This document shows positions 9,501 through 20,044 of a stretch of 29,778 bases of DNA, piece after piece; the stretch's first letter is position 1, and every line of letters starts with the position of its first letter. The DNA is taken from positions 1 through 29,778 of the forward strand of contig WKLE02001199.1 of assembly GCA_014885115.2 (NCBI GenBank), in the 5' to 3' direction. This DNA comes from Asterionellopsis glacialis. Taxonomy: Eukaryota; Bacillariophyta; Plagiogrammaphyceae; Rhaphoneidales; Asterionellopsidaceae. The notes below the pieces were generated by a model, which was given only the letters and a program-made list of their open reading frames with translations, searched no databases and was not told where the DNA came from. A program made the translations under genes and the position numbers.

Positions 9501-11643
9501 GACCTACAAATACTAGAACGGTGCAACCAAAGCAATATTGAAGCTCTCGCCAACATTGTTGGCGTGGACTCTTTTGGAGGAAAAGTCAGTGAATATGGAA
9601 AAGAGTCACAAACCGAGAAGCAGCTTCGTGAGGCGGGCAACCTTTGGGCAAATCACATCTTGGAAAGTGCAAGAGCTTACATAATGACCATTCTTTATAT
9701 ACTTGTCACAGTCATTAGTGGTTATCCTTTGATATATGCCATTGCATATGGGGCAGGCTATGATATGTCCAATAAGAAAGACTTCATTGTCTACTTGAGT
9801 AAGAACCTTTATGTTGATTTGTTACGTTTGCAGATTTAAATATTTACCTGCTTATTACGTCTTACCGTTAACCTCCCTTTCTAATATCGTGCTATGATTC
9901 CTTAGTTCGAGCTATGGATGCGGCAATATACATATGGTTACCTCAGATCAACACCATCATACTACGATTGGTTCAAAGGCGAAACCTTCTCCATCGGATG
10001 GTCGGCCGTACCGTTGTAATCGGTGATGTAAGTGGAAGCTCACTTTTCACACTTTGTTTAAGTTTCTCTGCAAAAATTGTGCGTTCTCACTTTATCCTGA
10101 CCATTCGTCATTCATTGTTGCATCACATTAGATTCCTTGGGTAGCACAATCAGCCGAAGCTTTCCTAAGCAAGATATTTGCAGTGTCGTACTCTATTGCT
10201 GGATTAAATGTTCTTAGTGGCAATCCAGCAGACCACTTGGTCCATAGGCATACTCATAGAGTTGTTCGTGGAACACTGCTCATTTGTGGTCGCCCCGATG
10301 GGCGTATTTCGGCTCTAGCCACATCTGAAACTGCTGTGTGTCTTTCAGTCAATCAAGCTAGCAGTATTCAAAGTCTCGGTGGCACCTGTGAAAGTATTAC
10401 GATTGGTCACAATCCTTTCAAGTTGCCTCTAAGTGCGAATGGGGTCTTTTTGCCTCGCAATCGTCCTTTATTTTTGTGTGAGCGAATGTTGACTGAAACC
10501 GACTTGCGGGAGGAGCGTTCAAAGAAGGCTTCACGAAGGCAAGTATCAGCAAATGATGAAAATAGTGGCGGCATACGCCGAACTCCTGTGCGAGCTCGAA
10601 GTTTACGATCATTTGCTTCGACTGTTCGGCAAGGGGTCGAAGGCACATGGTCAAAAAGCGTAAGATTCATTCATCGTCATAACTTTGGAGAGATGCTTGA
10701 TGCATCTCGACATTCCCTTAGTGCATCGCTTACAAACTCTCTTAGTGGTCCTTCATTAGACACCAGCTTGCGTGTGCGACTTGTGAAACGGCGTTCAAGT
10801 ACTGCTTTGTTGGGGGCATATATGAACTTTGAAAAGGAAGCTAACGAAAAACCACCCGAGGATGAAGCGATTGATGAACTCGTCTCGGTGGAAGATGTCG
10901 TGGAAAGAGCTATCGACGAACGCAAATGGTCAGATAAGGCCAGAAATCTATTCAACACCCTAGACAGTGATGGAAATGGACTGTTGAGTAAAAGCGAGTT
11001 TGTTGACGGGTATAGTAAATTGAAACCCAATATTCCTTTAGAACTCCTTGTCGAGATTTTTGAAGAATGTGATGAAGATGGTAGTGGCGAACTAGACTTT
11101 GATGAATACTTGAAAGTCTTACGTAGACCCGAAATGGAAAACGATATCATTCTCCCCACGGGTATTCGCGACAATCGAGGAATCATCCAGGTAAAGGCAA
11201 CCAATGAGCGTTATTTTGGAGAAACAGTCCGGAAGATCAATGCTGGTAAGGGGATGAAAACATTTGACTTCATGTTAGCTCGTAGTCAGCATTTCAGTCA
11301 GGAGTTATACGAAAGTCGCATTGCTTCTCTTCAACGCTTTGTGTCCATGACGGTAATGTTCCATCAAATGGGCAGCAGGGTAGAAAAGTTCTTTGAGCGT
11401 ATTTCATTCGGGCTACTGGGATATAGGATGGACCGGACTCACAGTATAATGAGGATTGCAACGACCGCTTCACCGGTGAGTGGTGCAGATGTCAGACAAC
11501 GCATGAGGATGTTACAGCTTTTGAAAAAGGTTCGCAATTCGATCCATGTGATATCTGTTGCATGGTTAAATTATAAGAAGAAGAAGGAGACAGAACGGAT
11601 TCGAGGCCTAGAGATAGAAGCGCGTTCTAACCTTTCCTCCTAA
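6533..11643 (+). CDS. Multidomain membrane protein: HExxH domain, class II glutamine amidotransferase, SIS domains, EF-hands
   Basis: Five exons: 6533–7548, 7681–8302, 8394–9798, 9906–10027, 10132–11643. All introns are GT–AG, and the first has a CTACTAAC branch site. Frame is kept throughout, giving 1558 residues. Domains: membrane segments at about 18–46, 93–111 and 133–158, the first carrying HEVAH (33–37) as in zinc metalloproteases; CGNFG with Cys174; RGAQSGG (209–215); GHTRFAT (284–290, Arg287); His300; HNGD (340–343); Asp376. These match the Cys, Arg, His, Asn-Gly and Asp of the GlmS/GFAT glutaminase. A SIS domain has HSGGT (Ser809 region). A hydrophobic segment (975–1002) precedes a second, diverged SIS-like part (about 1045–1150). 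Two canonical EF-hand loops lie at 1333–1344 and 1369–1380. Family knowledge suggests ammonia release for sugar-phosphate amination; the real substrate is unknown. A TGA at 6488 limits upstream extension of exon 1. Confidence 0.88.
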
Positions 11644-11941
11644 AGAAGACCGAATGATTTGAAGATGAAGTTTGGAAGGAATACAATTGTTACACACATT
11701 TATATTATGAAGGTATTAGAAATATATGATTTGTTTCATATGAACATTGCGTCGGCGCAATGAACAATGAAACCCGTAGAAAAATAGAATAGACAACATT
11801 AGAATTTTATGTAGGTTATATTTAAAAGCACGAATGCTAGACTACAAAATATGATGAAATAAAACAAAAACTAAAGAGTAAAAATGACTAAAATCGTGTT
11901 ATACATGTGAAAACTATTCCTTACAGTATCTATGTCTAGCA
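11644..11941. other. Convergent 3' spacer with a short hairpin
   Basis: AT-rich spacer between two genes meeting tail to tail. It contains a perfect 7-bp stem with a TCGG loop at 11745–11762 (CATTGCG/CGCAATG). It may mark 3'-end processing of either transcript, but nothing proves this. Confidence 0.5.
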
Positions 11942-14900
11942 TTAAGCAGACGAAACAAAGGAAGAACCATTGATACCATCCTCGGTAACTCTTCCTTCAT
12001 CTGCAGAAATATCAATCTGATTATTAGGGATGCCATTTTCTCCGAAAGTCTTCCATTGTTTTTTCTTCATTGGTTCTGAAGTGACATCTGTTGATTCGGA
12101 TGTATCAGCATCCATTGACACAGTGACTGCCGTTGATGTGGCTGCCTTGCCGCCGCTACCACTGCCACCTCCGCCGCCATTTTCCAGTCCCTGAAACAGC
12201 AATGACAACAAGTCTGGTGTGATGGATCCAATACTCCCACCTGTTCCAGGACAGTCTGTCAAGATACCATGGAAACATCTTTTTCGTGGATCCTCATCGT
12301 GCATTAGTGTTACTGTCATGTGCAACGGAGGACTTTTGGGTGGTTGTGACGATGAATCACCATCACTGCTCAAAGACCGCCGTTCTCTATAGAACCCAGG
12401 GAAGCTTATACACGGCAAGGATAAGGCAGGATAATTCTCAACCTTGTTGATGCTATTAGTCGATGTGCCATTACTACGTTCTTCTTGGTCAGTACCAGCC
12501 GTGCTTGAGGTTGTTCCTGATGCTGTTTCGTTGTTTGAAGCAGAAGGTGACGCCCTGGCTGCGTTGTTCGTCCGAAGAGCCTGTGCTGTCATTTCAAACA
12601 AATTTGACAGCTTATCAGCTTGTACGATACTAAATATTGTCAAGCGACTAGCTTCTGATTTGGTAAGACCTGTTGCCTTGAGGAAAAAGTTGTTCCCTAA
12701 ACACAAATGCACAACAAAACAAAACAGTGTGAGACCTCCATCTTCAAAAAAAGGTAGTACAATACCACTATCACAATAAACACAAGACGTACATGCAACT
12801 ATTCTTCCTGCAGGTGTAGCAATAAGTTGTGGGACATTCGATGTAAGAAAAACTTCTTCGTAATCCAGTTTGAAATCCTTTTCAAGAGAAGTGAATTCTT
12901 GACGTTTTCTCTTTTTGCTTCCTCCACTACCATGACTTTTCGAATGAGTATGGTTCTTCTTGATAACTACATCGGCATGACCATGATGTCGATCCCAGCT
13001 GCCTTCACCCCTTACAACTGCAGCTGTAGAAGAGATACTACTTGTGCATGCTAATTCGGATGTTCCAGTTTGATCATCATCCTTGACAGCACCAGCAGCA
13101 GTTGTAGAATCAACCTTGACAGCACCATTGCCTTTACCACCGACTGTTCCAGCAAGACCTACAGTCTTACTCTTTGCATTGTTATCACCACCATCAGAAG
13201 ATCCATTCTCCCCACGAGAAGACCCATTACCTCCATCGGAAGATCCTCGATTACTATCAGTCATTTCGGATACACTAGAACTCATTTTACCAATCGATAT
13301 GTTTTGCATTCCCGGTCCACCACTACCACCCTCCTCACCGGAAGACCCATCGGATGATTGCATAGCAGCTGCTGCAGCGGCAGCGCTACTGAGTTTTGCT
13401 TGTGTGGATGATAAGGGTGAAGATGATGATGACGACGTGGTTGTTGTTGAAGATTTAGATTGCTGTCTTGACTTTTTTAAAGAAGCAGGAGGTTTTAAGT
13501 CATTCTCATCTTCATCACCACCTGACATTTCACTACTACTTCGTTTCTTCTTGGTACCATCACCATTGATGATGTTGGTAACAGCATTTGTCTCCGTATT
13601 ATTATTATCTTCTTCGCTTCCAGAACAAGAACTTCCCTTCCGCGAGACTAGATGCACGCGTTTGGATGATTTTCCACCTCCAGTATTGGTATTGTTACCG
13701 CCATTGCCACTGTCAGGTCCACTACCACCTCCTCCTGAAGAGGCTGTCAACGATGACGTGACACTTTCAGGATCACTCCTAGATTCAAGTAAGGCCTTAT
13801 CTTCTGCCATTTTGTTTTCACGGACAGTAAGGTCCAATCTTGCTCGTTCCACAGCAGCTTCTTTTTCTTTCGTAGTTTTGATCAAATGTTTTACATAATC
13901 CGCACATCTGTTACAGAAATAGAACAAAACAAAATGTATAGTGTTAGAACCAATAACCATATTTCTTTATTTCTTTCCACACAAGACGCACAGCAAGAGA
14001 AAAACGCGATACAATGCTGTACTGAACCAGTCCTGTCCTGTAATGCACAGTAGACTTACGTTGTCAATGTTTGATATTTACTTTTCATTTCCATTCTCCA
14101 ACCACCCTTTTCCATACTTAAACGTAACTTTTCAATTAATTCTGTAATTTTCTTGGCACGTTTTTGTTCACGTTCATTACGTTCTTTCCCACCACGTGTT
14201 GGTGTTTTACCACGTTTATGGCGTGCATCTACTAATTTGACATTGGTGGCATCAGGTTGTGGTGCACCGGTAGTATTCGTAGTACCACCACCCATGGCTG
14301 CCGCTGCTGCTGTTGTAGTTGCACTAGTGGGCGTTGTGGTGGCATCAAAAGGAAACAATGTATTACCATTGGTCGTACTACCTGTATTCAAGGGTAAGAT
14401 AGGATTATCTTGTGCATTGACTTGTGGATGAAATCCATTGACAGCCATACCATAATGAAATGAATTATCATCTTCAATCAAGGTAATGGGTAAACCATGC
14501 ATTCGTTGAGATTGAATGAAATTTGTACGCAATTCACAGGGGGCGTCAAACAAATAAAATGGTGGAACTTGTTGTTGTTGTTGCTGTTGTGATTGGGATG
14601 TAGGATTGTTTTGATTGGTATTGTTTCCGGTTGCACCTGTAGCTCTTGCAGTAGTAGTTGTACCAGTGGTATTGGACTTGTTATTCCTTCTACTAGCCAC
14701 AGTAGCTGTTGTTGTACTATTGGTAACAGTCGTTGCAGCAGTACCTCCTCTACCAGCACCTCTTCCAGTAGTAGCATTCGTTGTAGATGTAGTCGTCCTA
14801 CTATTACTGGAAGGTGTAGCACTTGCTGCTACGGATGCAGAGGTATGGTTGTTATTTGTGTTGTGACTTGACGTAGCACGTGAAGCTTGATCATTATTGT

Positions 14901-15947
14901 TGTTGTTGCCATTGTTATTAATATTATTCTGTGATGGAGTGTTGTTATTGGTAGAGGATGAGGATGGTGGTGGATCTTTTGTACTTGTTGTCGTTGATCC
15001 TGTAACAGTCATGGGATGTTGTTGTTGTTGTTGTTGTTGTTGCTGCTGTTGCTGTTGTTGAGGACCACCCATGGATAGATGCTGTTGTTGTGGTTGTTGT
15101 TGTTGCTGTGGAGGTTGTGGTTGTTGTTGGATTTGCATACGTTGTTGTAACATATTCATGAAATCAGTCAAGGAACTTCCATTTTGTGGCATGGTACTCA
15201 TATTCAACAAAGGATTGAAAATGACAGGATTATAATATTGTTGTTGTTGTTGGGGAGGTGGAGGTGCAGCTGGTGTTGCTGTTAGATGAGGTTGTTGATG
15301 TTGTTGTTGCTGCTGTGGTTGTTGCATTTGTGCTGGAGTAAACGGTGCTTGTACCACGGACGTTCCAGGTGTTCCAGCAACACTGGCAATAAATGGTGGA
15401 CATGCAGCTGTGGATTGCATAGCCAATGGATGAAGTTGTACATTATTATTATTGTTTTGTGGGTGATGATTTGTAGTGGTGGTAGTATTACTTGAGGGTG
15501 CCTTAGCATGATTGGTATGTGAATGATGATGGTGATGTTGTTGTTGTTGTTGTTGTTGCTGCTGCTGCTGTTGCGAATTTGCAGTTCCAGTAGTGGTAAG
15601 ATGATGATGGTGATGATGATGTGTGGCTGGAGCTGTTGCAACTGCTACAGCAGGTGCCATGAATGGATGAAATGACAAATGTTGTGGTAAGTTGAGAGAT
15701 GTCGGAATAGCATTGTTGTTGTTGTTGTTGTTGGTGGTGGTGGCATTAGTTGTTGCAGTAGTATTCGTTGCTGTTGCTGCTGTTGTACCAGTATTCGAAG
15801 GAGGAAGTCCAGCTAATGCATTTTGTGAATTAAGAAAGGATTGATGTAATGCATATGCTGGATTAAGTGGATTCATGGCAGCTATAGCTGCAGGTGATCC
15901 TCCAGTAAAGGTATGAATTTGTTGCTGTTGTTGCTGTACTTGCCACG

Positions 15948-15980
<33 letters not shown>

Positions 15981-17127
15981 GATTTGTGGCAACATTGGTA
16001 TCATTGTTATTGGATGTTGTGTTTTGCTGTTGCGGTTGTTGATTCGCATTGTTACCATTGTTGTTGTTGGTCCGATTATTACTCGTATTACCAGCATCAT
16101 TATTATTGTTGTTGTTGTTGTTGTTGTTGTTACCATCATTATCATTGTTGTTGTCATTCTCTTCATTATGGTTTGTTCCATCATCATCATTATCATCACC
16201 ATCACCACCACCGTCGTCATCATCACCATTACAACTTTCTGTTTCTAATGGAAAGGATGGTAATCTCATAAAGGATGGTAAAGATAAAGCTGGACCACCA
16301 CTTGTAGTGAACATACTACTATTGTTGGTAGTACTTTGTTGTTGGAGTGGTGGTAACAATGGTTGTTGTTGTGATTGATAAAATGCCGCAAGACTTGGAT
16401 TGAGTCGTTTCGTCAATTCACTAACACACGGTCTGTTAGTGTTGTTGTTATTGTTATTATTATTATTGCTGCTGTTGTTGTTGATGTTGTTGGTATTGTT
16501 TCGACTTGAATGATGATGATGGTGGTGATGTTGATGTTGTGAGGAGTGATGTTTCTGTGGTTGTTCATTGTCCGTATCCGTCTCACTTTGACCACCATTG
16601 GCATTATTATTATTATTATTATTAATATTATTGATATTATCATTGTCATTGTGATTATCAATACCATTTTGCGATGATAATTGAGACGATTGTCTTCGCA
16701 AGGGATGATCCGAATTGTCATTGTCTGTATCATTCAAACCATCATCATTTCGATGATTATTGTCATTGTTATTATGACCATGGTGATGTGTGTGGTGATG
16801 GTGATGATGATGACGATTGTTATTATTGTGATGATTGTGTGAATGACTGTGTGCATGACGATTGTGACGAGGATTATTGTGATTGTTAATATTATTGATA
16901 TTATTATTGTGATTGTGATGTTGTCGATGATGACTGGAATCGTCAACCACTACAATTCCACTATCATCGTCATCTTCTTCATCACTTCCAGTTGATCCAC
17001 AATCGTTATTGTTCGTGTCGTCGTTTTCGTCACCGCCATTGTCATCGTCATCATCTTCATCGCCCCAATGCAATAACGATGAATCAATTTCGGCTGTCAA
17101 TGACATGTATTCTTTTGTTTCTTCCAT
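11942..17127 (-). CDS. bHLH-PAS transcription factor with long Asn/Gln/His-rich N-terminus
   Basis: Three exons on the minus strand: 17127–14060, 13907–12793 and 12696–11942, joined by GT–AG introns of 152 and 96 nt, for 1645 residues. Residues 1–970 are low complexity, with Asp, Asn, His and Gln runs. The first splice rebuilds a bHLH domain at about 978–1042: basic KERNEREQKRA, helix 1 KKITELIEKLRLS, a loop, and helix 2 YQTLTTCADYVKHLIK crossing the junction. A Ser/Gly-rich linker ends in KKRKR (about 1350), a likely nuclear signal. The PAS domain begins near 1370 (YEEVFLTSNVPQLIATPAGR); the second splice creates GRIVAWNNFFLKATG, the usual PAS core. PAS strands seem to resume later at HMTVTLMHDEDPRKRCF. 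It should act in the nucleus as a dimeric DNA-binding regulator. Diatom bHLH-PAS proteins include the diel regulator RITMO1, but orthology is not shown here. Confidence 0.88.
12697..12792 (-). other. In-frame 96-nt intron inside the PAS domain
   Basis: The donor is GTACGT after GCA-T, and the acceptor is GTGTTTAG before GG-AAC. Splicing makes TGG (Trp) and the PAS core VAWNNFF. The intron is a multiple of three and has no in-frame stop, so retention would insert 32 mostly hydrophobic, Cys-rich residues without truncating the protein. Confidence 0.8.
14560..16640 (-). repeat. Triplet-repeat tracts coding polyGln, polyAsn and polyHis
   Basis: The coding strand carries many CAA/CAG, AAC/AAT and CAT/CAC runs. 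Examples are Gln runs at about 15017–15060, 15537–15575 and 15949–15980, and an Asn run at about 16101–16131. Mixed codons in several tracts (CAA with CAG) point to selection on the amino-acid run as well as slippage. Length differences between strains and assembly errors are both likely here. Confidence 0.9.
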
Positions 17128-17505
17128 GATGAAATGGACGAATGAATGTTGTTATGTTGTATGCTTATTATTACTGGTTTGTTTGTTTGTTGGTTTGGTC
17201 AAGGTTAGTAAACAGATGTGTCTCCTTTCGTAACATACATGGAAACAAAAAGAAAAGAAGCTTCTATTGTTAGTTTATTTTGGGAATTATCGTTGAAGTG
17301 CAATTCTAGAACAGATGGTTTTGATGTCTATGTAATAATTTTATGCCCCGACAAAACGATAATAATACGTAATTTATTAATATAATTTACTTCAATCGTT
17401 TGTATGGTTCAAAAGACAGCTGGACCGATACCTACGAAAGAAGTGTTCGTGTTCTGCCCTTCTGATGTCTCTACTACAAAATCATTCCCGTCATCACACA
17501 GTAGA

Positions 17506-17700
17506 NNNNNNNNNNNNNNNNNNNNNNNNNNNNNNNNNNNNNNNNNNNNNNNNNNNNNNNNNNNNNNNNNNNNNNNNNNNNNNNNNNNNNNNNNNNNNNN
17601 NNNNNNNNNNNNNNNNNNNNNNNNNNNNNNNNNNNNNNNNNNNNNNNNNNNNNNNNNNNNNNNNNNNNNNNNNNNNNNNNNNNNNNNNNNNNNNNNNNNN
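17506..17700. other. Assembly gap (195 N)
   Basis: A run of N lies in the upstream region of the bHLH-PAS gene. Regulatory sequence or a leader exon could be hidden here. Confidence 1.
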
Positions 17701-17855
17701 ATAATTGTACAACAAACAAGACACCGTTTGTACACAACTTGTACAACATCCAGTCTGTCGGACACTCCAATTCTCCGTCTACATCTGTTTTTCGGAGTCC
17801 ATGTCTTTTCTATTTCACTATAATTCAGCCAATCAAATCATTTCATGTCAGAAAA

Positions 17856-17908
17856 CCATATGGCATACCATATGGTACTTCCGAATCTGTAACTTGGAAA
17901 CCATATGG
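17856..17908. promoter_or_regulatory. Three CCATATGG palindromes (E-box core CATATG)
   Basis: Copies at 17856–17863, 17868–17875 and 17901–17908, the last inside a longer palindrome (GGAAACCATATGGTTTTCC). CATATG fits the CANNTG E-box bound by bHLH proteins, and the cluster lies about 730–780 bp upstream of the bHLH-PAS start. Autoregulation is my inference; the spacing could be chance. Confidence 0.3.
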
Positions 17909-18734
17909 TTTTCCCACCAACTTCAATTCTTGTTAACATGCTGACATCATCCAAAGGAAACTTTTGAAGTTGGACAGCTGGTCAAGGGCAATATGTGACG
18001 TGGTACAAACCCCCACAAGGTGTTCGGGTTCTCTTCCGACTTGACCATACATCTTGTGTCTTGGTGTCCACTGTATGTACCACAAAACATCAATCTTGGA
18101 ACTGTACGATTACAAATAATAGTCTAGAGTACGCAGAGAACTTCCTACATATACATAGGCACCACCATCTTGTATCGTGTCTCTGTGTTTCACGTTTTTT
18201 CCTGACTCGCCCAAGTCCGTGCGTACGAACCACAGCCAGAGAGATTCCAAGTTTCACTTTTTTTCCACATCAGCAGCTCTGACTCATCGAATCTTGGAAA
18301 CAGTAGGGTTGCCGGTACTTCTTCTTCGATGGAGATCGGAATTACACACAGATTCTCTTCCCCTCCATTTCATGTCATCTATCCCCCCCTCCCATCTTCT
18401 GTTCTTCCGTCCTGTCCTTTTTTCTTTCTTTCTTCTTCTTTCTGTTCTGTCCTCGACGATCGTACGCACCAGAACAAAAAAAAATAAAATGAGTTCAGAA
18501 TTTTCTCTTGTATTCACTCCTCGGTCTATTCTCTCCTCTTGTATAATTCTATCCGTAATAAGCAGGTTTCATTCAAAACAAGTTTACGAGATATTAGGCA
18601 TATCATTCACCATCAAAAAGAAAGCTACTTTTTTGTTTCCTCCTCTCCAAAATGAAAAACACAAACACCAGTACCTTGCACCAATGTTTATATATATATG
18701 TTAAAATACATGTAAAAAAATAAATTTCGAAATA

Positions 18735-18877
18735 CTCTACTTCGTGTAGAGACAGAATCATACAGTCTCTTACTTTTGAAAGTCCTCACAATACCGTGCT
18801 TGTCTACTTTAATGTAGAACTCTAAAGTAGAGTAGGTGTAGAAGTATTCTAGTAAAAGATTATTTATTTACTAGAAT
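18735..18877. repeat. Cluster of three short perfect inverted repeats
   Basis: CTCTAC/GTAGAG (18735–18740, 18746–18751), CTACTTTA/TAAAGTAG (18804–18811, 18823–18830) and ATTCTAGTAAA/TTTACTAGAAT (18846–18856, 18867–18877). Loops are 5–11 nt. They may be transcript 3' structures or remnants of a small palindromic element; the role is unknown. Confidence 0.55.
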
Positions 18878-20044
18878 CGTATGGACTCAATCTCGTGGCA
18901 ATACTACAAGAGCATTCCATAGAAAACTTCAATTACAACAAAATACAATAGTGTGTATAAAAATATATTATTTTATTACTTGTTTCGTTCGACGAACGTG
19001 CTCCTTGTTTTTGTACACACACCAATAATTTGTATATGTGTTGGTTTCTTCTTGTTCGACTTGTATAGAAAAGAGAGAGCAAAGAGAAACATCACAATAT
19101 GAAATGAACAACGAATATACTTGATGTAATCTAAACATGCACAATATTTGGACTACTCCATACAGGCACAGCGTTATCTCCAGCGAGTTTCCAGCCTACC
19201 TACATTGCGCAAAATTCAGCCATGTCGTCTCTTTTGGAATTACAGCATCATCTGCACCAGTATATGAACATTTTTAAAACTATCTTGCAAATACCACTGT
19301 CGCTCCTTCCTACCATGGAGCTGATTCTTTTCACTTCTTTATTTGATCCTCTAGATTTTGAAGGTACTCTTACACGATCATCCATCATGCACGATTTCCT
19401 CAGTAACGTTTTTGTTGCATGGTTCACCCAAACTCGTATTCTACTTGAATTTTCAGACAAAACTTGTCGAAAAATGTGAGATTCTTGTGAAGAATTTCAT
19501 CTTCTGTACTAGATTGTACGTGCCTATTGAGGTGGATGGGATATTCTTTGACAAAAATCCGTTTGGTATTGAAATCTGTCCTATCCATTGGATATGGTAC
19601 TGACTGTACGCAATTGGCGAGATTTGGAAAATATCCTAAATAAAATAATATTATTAAGGACGTACCTGGTACACGAGGTAGTAGATATGAAAAGACCTTC
19701 TGTCCTCAACGGAGAAATGATGTGTATACAAAAATATATACGAACAAAAAGCCTGTCGTCCTCCTCTTGCTTATTCAACGTTCACAACGGTCGATGATAT
19801 TTCCTTCTTTGTCAACTTGACGAGATTTCAACACAAATGTTTCGTTTCACGCTCATGTTTTCAACTGACGCCACAGAAATGGGATAAAATCACATAATAG
19901 CAGCATTTACTGTATGTGAGCACAAATACTTGCCTCTTTCTCCTACCTCTTGTGAGTTGTTTGTCCATTTATTTGTATCCTTGACATTCCAAGCGAACCA
20001 AATTATCATCGTCATATAAAAAAAGAGCAGACGAAGAAATAAAA

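Larger units (their letters stand above)
17128..20044. other. Long spacer between divergent genes; no gene recognised
   Basis: The 2.9-kb stretch separates the start of the bHLH-PAS gene (17127, minus) from the start of the PSxxPS gene (20045, plus), so it should hold both promoters. It contains an assembly gap, a CATATG cluster (17856–17908), a pyrimidine-rich stretch (about 18180–18480), three hairpins (18735–18877) and AT-rich sequence. ORFs here are short, of biased composition and without recognisable domains. Confidence 0.6.

Noticed and set aside
13083..13898. Plus-strand ORF of 271 codons
   Set aside because: It is the antisense of the Ser/Gly-rich linker of the bHLH-PAS gene and has only biased composition (Ser, Pro, Leu, Val).
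15017..15980. Regular repeats as a possible CRISPR array
   Set aside because: They are triplet codon runs inside a eukaryotic coding frame, with no spacer structure.
14593..16378. Several Leu-, Cys- or Ser-rich plus-strand ORFs
   Set aside because: They mirror the triplet-repeat tracts of the bHLH-PAS coding strand.
18177..18704. Plus-strand ORF of 175 codons
   Set aside because: It crosses a pyrimidine-rich tract (Phe, Ser, Leu), has no domain and ends in AT-rich sequence; it looks like noncoding or leader sequence.
19150..19610. Coding-like text on the minus strand (YTGADDAVIPKETTWLNFAQ and others), perhaps a BspA-type leucine-rich repeat remnant
   Set aside because: Stops and frame changes occur every few tens of codons and the repeats are not regular enough to support the call.
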